This document shows positions 60,245 through 64,000 of a stretch of DNA of 64,000 nucleotides, in pieces. A program made the position numbers and the translations under genes. Positions within the stretch are counted from its first letter, which is position 1; each line of letters begins with the position of its first letter. Under the pieces are notes generated by a model that was given only the letters and a program-made list of their open reading frames with translations, was not told the DNA's origin and searched no databases. The DNA comes from Amphritea atlantica (GTDB lineage: Bacteria > Pseudomonadota > Gammaproteobacteria > Pseudomonadales > Balneatricaceae), in assembly GCF_018860855.1 (NCBI RefSeq), contig NZ_JAHKQE010000012.1:1-64000 (forward strand). The letters are read 5' to 3'.

Positions 60245-61303
60245 TCAGTCGCTGGTCCGGTTGACAACAGTGACCTGCATCCCCGGTTTAAGGTTGGTGA
60301 AGCCGCGGGTAATGACCCGTTCTCCTGGCTGAAGTCCGGCGAGAATTTCGATCTGTTCGCCGGTTTTGAGGCCTGTTTCGAGTGGTCGTATCTGAACCTT
60401 GTTATCACTGTCGGTGACGAAGACATAACTGCCGTTAGCGGATTGTCGCAGGCTACCAAAGGGTAACAACAGCACCTGTTGTCGGGCGATACTGAATTTT
60501 ACTCGCGCAAACTGACCTGGGCGTGCGCCTTCCGGTGCAGGACTCAGGCTGATTTCAAGGGTGCCACTGCGAGTGGTAGGATCGATAGTCGGGTAGATGC
60601 GGCTGACAGTGCCAGACACGGCAAAGGGTTTGAGTTGATGACTGCTCTGTAGAGCATCGATCTGAATATCGACCGGCATTCCGATGGCGAGTTGATTGAG
60701 CAATAGTTCAGATACGTCAACTTTAAGTCTTAGGCTGCTGACATCGGCCACGGTTAGTAGGTGCGAAGACTGTTCTGCCAGATTACCCGGTTCGGTATGT
60801 CGGCCAGTGATGACGCCGTCTATGGGTGAGCGTATACGGGTGTAGCCTAGCCGAGTGGCGATGACTTTTTCATCGGCTTGGGCGACCGCTAGGTCGGTTT
60901 CGCGGCTGGTGAGTTCGGAGCGGGCGGTAAGATTACGCTTAATAAGCCCTTTGATGCGGGCTAATTCGGTTTCCGCCTGCTGGCGAACGGCTCGGGCCCG
61001 CTGTAACTGTGCGCTGAGTAGTTGATCATCCAATCTTACCAGTAGTTGATCGCGTTTTACCCGATCGCCTTCCCGAGGGAGAATTTCGTTAACGATACCC
61101 TCTTCTTGGGTATAGATGTTGATGGTCTGAAAGGCTTCAAGGCTACCGGTGCGGATGCGTTCTAGTTCAATATCCGCAGGGGCGGCCTGCATGACCTCAA
61201 CCAAGTGCGGCTTAGCTTGACGTGCTTTCGCGCTAGGCTGTTGTTCGCACCCAGAGAGTAAGATGAGGGCTGTGCATAACAGGGTAACTATTTTGCCGGA
61301 CAT
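60245..61303 (-). CDS. RND periplasmic adaptor lipoprotein
   Basis: A 352-aa membrane-fusion protein. The signal ends in LILLSGC (Cys19 lipidated). The lipoyl-hairpin-lipoyl region (about 45-210) has the typical EGDRVKRDQLLVRLDD and TRIRSPIDGVITG blocks, followed by the beta-barrel and a C-terminal domain. It links the pump to an outer-membrane channel that is not encoded here. An 8-bp inverted repeat (CCGCTGTC, 61310-61317 and 61364-61371) brackets the upstream region and may be a regulator site. Confidence 0.94.
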   Translation of the reverse strand: MSGKIVTLLCTALILLSGCEQQPSAKARQAKPHLVEVMQAAPADIELERIRTGSLEAFQTINIYTQEEGIVNEILPREGDRVKRDQLLVRLDDQLLSAQLQRARAVRQQAETELARIKGLIKRNLTARSELTSRETDLAVAQADEKVIATRLGYTRIRSPIDGVITGRHTEPGNLAEQSSHLLTVADVSSLRLKVDVSELLLNQLAIGMPVDIQIDALQSSHQLKPFAVSGTVSRIYPTIDPTTRSGTLEISLSPAPEGARPGQFARVKFSIARQQVLLLPFGSLRQSANGSYVFVTDSDNKVQIRPLETGLKTGEQIEILAGLQPGERVITRGFTNLKPGMQVTVVNRTSD

Positions 61304-61400
61304 ATAACGCCGCTGTCTGTGTGAATGATGAATAATATCTATACCACAGATAGATGAAATGTCGACAGCGGTTTCAGTTAAAACTGATATATAGGTTTTG

Positions 61401-61823
61401 CTACAGGTTTAGCGCTTTTTTGAATGTGTCGAGGAGCAAATCAAAAACCCCCGGCTTTACTTTTTTATGGTATTCCAGCCGTAATTGGTCCACTTCTTTT
61501 AATTGGCTCTGTAATTCAGCCAGATTGGTATCGGTGGCTGTTGGTAGGCTGCTAACCAAGCTTTGAACCTTATTGAGGCCTTCCAGTGATAGCTCTTTGC
61601 GTTCGGGTGAAAATTTATAGCTGCGTGCGGTTTCCAGCTGAGTTAAGAATTCGGCAATCTTGTCATTAAAAACGACGGGATCGCGGGCATCCATCGCCTG
61701 CTTATAATGGAGACGCATCTCTTTCATGGTGGGCTTGAGTGCCCCAGCGGTTGCGGAATTGATTAATAGAAGACTGAGTAACAGGGTTAAGATAGGTGCT
61801 TTACCGAACATTTTTAACAGCAT
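61401..61823 (-). CDS. Cytochrome b562-like periplasmic protein
   Basis: A 140-aa protein with a signal peptide (cut after about 25, SATAG). The mature part is a four-helix bundle. An N-terminal Met (LKPTMKEM) and a C-terminal His (LRLEYHKKV) sit where cytochrome b562 has its axial haem ligands Met7 and His102. Whether haem is really bound cannot be told. The ATG at 61823 has GGAAG before it; an upstream start (61856) lies in the zinc-ribbon gene. Its start is one base from the stop of that gene. Confidence 0.75.
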   Translation of the reverse strand: MLLKMFGKAPILTLLLSLLLINSATAGALKPTMKEMRLHYKQAMDARDPVVFNDKIAEFLTQLETARSYKFSPERKELSLEGLNKVQSLVSSLPTATDTNLAELQSQLKEVDQLRLEYHKKVKPGVFDLLLDTFKKALNL

Positions 61824-61824
61824 A

Positions 61825-62076
61825 TTAGCTTCCACAATCTTGATGACAACCCGCACACGTCGTACAGGGTTGTGGTTTAGATTTTTGTCGAGGGGTATGA
61901 CTAATCATATCCGCGGTGTTGAGTAATTGGGTGACGGCTGCATTCAGCGGTATCGCGCCACTATTGAAACCGCCGATATCGCATAGATCGGCCCAACTGG
62001 AAATTTTAAGTGTCTTTGGGTGACGCACCTCAAAAATATCGCCAGTAGTTTCGCAGCGGTAGTCATAAGTCGGCAT
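61825..62076 (-). CDS. FmdB-like zinc-ribbon protein
   Basis: An 83-aa protein starting MPTYDYRCETTGDIFEVRH, characteristic of a small FmdB-related group. The first Cys pair is reduced to one Cys8; the C-terminal cluster is CTTCAGCHQDC (four Cys). Zinc binding is likely through the tail, less sure at the N-terminus. Function unknown. One base before the cytochrome b562-like gene, so coupled. Confidence 0.8.
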   Translation of the reverse strand: MPTYDYRCETTGDIFEVRHPKTLKISSWADLCDIGGFNSGAIPLNAAVTQLLNTADMISHTPRQKSKPQPCTTCAGCHQDCGS

Positions 62077-62214
62077 AATCTCTGTCCTTGTATTCTGCAG
62101 CCTTGTCAGAGCAGAACCTTACCATGGAATCCATACGCCGAGTTAATCAATCTATCTACTGTTGGTGTATCCGTGTTTATACTAAAGCCAAGGTGTTAAT
62201 TATTGGAGTAGCTC

Positions 62215-62559
62215 ATGAGTGAGCCCATTTGTTTGCAGCAGCGTCATTGTCTTCCCTATAAGGGAATGACTGTGTTGAATCGAGTAGAAGCGCAGCAGCG
62301 GTTAGTCCAGCTGGCATCTGGCTGGTCCGTCGATGATGAGGCGAACGTTATCCACAAACTGTTTCAGTTTAAAGATTTTCATCACACGATGGCCTTTGTA
62401 AATGCACTGGCGTGGATCGCCCATCGGGAAAATCATCATCCCGATCTCGAGGTGAGTTATGCCAGCTGCCGAGTACGTTTCACCACCCATGCTCTGGGCG
62501 GTTTATCTGAAAATGACTTTATTTGCGCGGCAATGATCGATGCGCTGGATGCTGAATAA
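62215..62559 (+). CDS. Pterin-4a-carbinolamine dehydratase
   Basis: A 114-aa enzyme of the PCD/PhhB family that regenerates tetrahydrobiopterin cofactor after aromatic hydroxylation. The active-site histidines lie in FKDFHHTMAFV and ENHHPDLEVSY, with the family end THALGGLSENDF. No phenylalanine hydroxylase gene is nearby. Confidence 0.95.
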   Translation: MSEPICLQQRHCLPYKGMTVLNRVEAQQRLVQLASGWSVDDEANVIHKLFQFKDFHHTMAFVNALAWIAHRENHHPDLEVSYASCRVRFTTHALGGLSENDFICAAMIDALDAE

Positions 62560-62636
62560 CCCGATGTTTACGCTATGTTCGGTTGGTATTCAGCCACGAT
62601 TGAGCACAATGCCTGCTTAATCAAGAAGAGGGAGCG

Positions 62637-63263
62637 ATGAACATGATAAGGCGATCATTCGTGGTCTTTCTGAGTGTGGGGTTAGCAAGCTGTGCCACGC
62701 TCGACAAAGAGGACTGTTTATCGGCGGATTGGCAACTGATTGGCTTTAATGATGGTGCGGCGGGTTATGAAACCAAGCGTTTAGAGCAACATCGAGATGC
62801 CTGTGCCGAATATGGAGTGGTGCCACAAATCGATGATTACCTGCAGGGCTATGACCGCGGAGTTATACGCTATTGCACCGCGGTTAATGGTTATGCCACC
62901 GCACGCGCTGGGCAGGTGTTCAATACCGTTTGTAGTGGTGATCTTCGTCCAGCGTTTGCGTATGGTTTTGAACTCGGTGTCGAGGCTCATCGGCAAGTAG
63001 AGCGGTTGGCCGATGCTGAAGAGCGATTAAAGGAGTTGAAAGCGGCGCAGCATGCCGATAAACACGCATTGAATCAAGCCCGAGACGCATTGCTGACGGA
63101 TGAACACTCGTCCGGTAGGCGTGCGCGGTTACTCGATGATGTGCGAAGTTTGGATCGGGCCATCCATTTCCGAGCCTTACATATCATGCAGCAACAGCAT
63201 GAAGTGGATAGGGAAGCGCGGTATCTAACCACGCTGGAAGTCGATCTGCGTTCACAGTTATGA
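62637..63263 (+). CDS. DUF2799 lipoprotein
   Basis: A 208-aa lipoprotein. The signal ends in VGLASC (Cys19) and is followed by the family block DWQLIGFNDGAAGY and HRDACAEYG. After about 120 a long helical region rich in Glu, Arg and Ala (ERLKELKAAQHADKHALNQ) suggests a coiled coil. Function of the family is unknown. GGGAG lies before the ATG at 62637. Confidence 0.88.
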   Translation: MNMIRRSFVVFLSVGLASCATLDKEDCLSADWQLIGFNDGAAGYETKRLEQHRDACAEYGVVPQIDDYLQGYDRGVIRYCTAVNGYATARAGQVFNTVCSGDLRPAFAYGFELGVEAHRQVERLADAEERLKELKAAQHADKHALNQARDALLTDEHSSGRRARLLDDVRSLDRAIHFRALHIMQQQHEVDREARYLTTLEVDLRSQL

Positions 63264-63282
63264 GTTAAACTGTTTTGTTTAA

Positions 63283-63312
63283 AACAAAAAAAGCCCTGCG
63301 CAAGGGCAGGGC
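63283..63312 (-). terminator. Terminator of the Spy-like gene
   Basis: Read on the minus strand, a 7-bp stem GCCCTGC/GCAGGGC with a six-base loop is followed by seven T. It lies about 110 bp after the Spy-like stop. Confidence 0.8.
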
Positions 63313-63422
63313 AAGAAGCCGTTTTAAAGGCGATGGTGAATAGCAATAAATCAATTTAACGGGGTTAACATAGGCCGGCTGGAGCCTGATTCAGCCGACC
63401 CGATTAACAAGATTAATCGATA

Positions 63423-63929
63423 TTAGTCATCGTGACGGGGTTTTTTATCACCGTGACGTGGTTTGTCTGGACGCATTTCCAAGAACTTCTCTTGTTGTTC
63501 AGGTGTAAGAATCGCGAATAGCTCTTTTTTCTGCTGGGCGCGTGCCTCTATCATTTCAGCTGTATTTTCCTGGGCTTGGATGACTAGGCCCGCAACACGC
63601 TCATCATAATCAGGCGCGTTGACATCAAGATCTCTGAGCGCAGCATGCACCTCTTTTATCTGCTCACGCTGCTCTCTCATTTGATCGTGGCGATCTTTGA
63701 AGAGGGTTTTCATCTGCGCTTCTTGCTCTTCGCTAAGCCCCAGTTCTTTGGCCATATGGTGCAGGCGTTTGTCGGCATGCTTACCGTCTTCCATCTGTTC
63801 CTGTTTGCCGTGATGGCCTTCTTCACGATCACCGCAACGGTCTTTATCGTGAGCTGAAGCGATACCTGCGGTGAGTGCACCAGCACCAATAATAGCAGCG
63901 GTAATTCCTATAATGATTTGTTTGCGCAT
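63423..63929 (-). CDS. Spy/CpxP-family periplasmic chaperone
   Basis: A 168-aa protein with a signal peptide (cut after about 26, IASAH). Two LTxxQ-type repeats are seen: LSEEQEAQMKTLFKDR near 73 and LTPEQQEKFLEM near 147, the mark of the Spy/CpxP family of ATP-independent chaperones. The mature ends are rich in His, Asp, Lys and Glu (DKDRCGDREEGHHGK and HGDKKPRHDD), which suggests metal binding. In enterobacteria expression is under Cpx/Bae control; the upstream region here is only partly within view. Confidence 0.9.
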   Translation of the reverse strand: MRKQIIIGITAAIIGAGALTAGIASAHDKDRCGDREEGHHGKQEQMEDGKHADKRLHHMAKELGLSEEQEAQMKTLFKDRHDQMREQREQIKEVHAALRDLDVNAPDYDERVAGLVIQAQENTAEMIEARAQQKKELFAILTPEQQEKFLEMRPDKPRHGDKKPRHDD

Positions 63930-64000
63930 GATGTTTCTCCGAAAGCGTTGTTTGTTTTGATGGATACAGTATGTGCTACCCCCCTGCTAAGTTGGGTAAA

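Overview
The window reads as the chromosome of a marine gammaproteobacterium, most likely Oceanospirillales-like (Amphritea, Neptunomonas or Marinobacterium type). This placement is inferred from gene content and order, not from a search. Pseudomonas-like core blocks are present: mutY-yggX, his genes, hemB and ppk, oxyR-recG, coaD-ferredoxin, rsmD-ftsY-ftsE-ftsX-rpoH and thiS-thiG-trmB. Base composition is balanced and even except for one AT-rich patch at about 26.3-28.5 kb. Coding density is high, with one tRNA gene (tRNA-Phe) and no rRNA, CRISPR array or intact prophage.

Layout. 1-0.5 kb: a cluster of long direct repeats. 0.5-2.1 kb: an FAD-dependent oxidoreductase. 2.4-10.5 kb: a signalling block with a CHASE hybrid histidine kinase ending in an HPt domain, a REC-GGDEF cyclase, a REC-PAS-GGDEF-EAL protein, a tiny membrane protein and a DddQ-type DMSP-lyase-like cupin, the last four tightly packed. 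10.5-12.5 kb: a LysR regulator with a palindromic operator and a double PRC-barrel protein. 12.8-13.1 kb: tRNA-Phe and a partial upstream duplicate of its 3' end. 13.2-16.7 kb: yggX, mutY, asmA-like. 17.0-19.1 kb: hisB, hisH, hisF, with hisA absent. 19.2-25.1 kb: DMT exporter, divergent LysR, a membrane diguanylate cyclase, a HAMP-GGDEF-EAL protein and elbB. 25.3-28.3 kb: a decayed IS630 element and an AT-rich pair of genes, one encoding a secreted permuted papain-like (YiiX/NlpC type) hydrolase.

28.5-35.2 kb: hemB, ppk1 and a polar amino-acid ABC importer. 35.2-40.7 kb: an SDR-type epimerase, oxyR, recG, an AstE/AspA-like enzyme and a DUF501 protein. 40.8-43.0 kb: ferredoxin, coaD and an M48 lipoprotein protease. 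43.0-43.5 kb: a second cluster of the same repeat family as at the left edge, in the opposite orientation, built of large imperfect palindromes. 43.5-52.1 kb: rsmD, an M16-like pseudopeptidase, ftsY-ftsE-ftsX, rpoH, DUF423, thiS, thiG, trmB. 52.2-57.1 kb: a TPP-enzyme plus aldehyde-dehydrogenase module with a divergent LysR gene and a gamma-carbonic-anhydrase-like protein. 57.1-61.3 kb: an RND efflux pump and its adaptor. 61.4-64.0 kb: a cytochrome b562-like protein, a zinc-ribbon protein, PCD/PhhB, a DUF2799 lipoprotein and a Spy/CpxP-like chaperone.

How the genes work together. The strongest theme is cyclic-di-GMP signalling: one hybrid kinase and four GGDEF/EAL proteins lie within 22 kb. 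The kinase (phospho-His, REC, HPt) sits immediately upstream of two response regulators, one predicted to make and one predicted to degrade c-di-GMP. Downstream of them, in the same tight run, lies a cupin that keeps every metal and catalytic residue I recall for the DMSP lyase DddQ. This linkage is the most unusual feature of the window.
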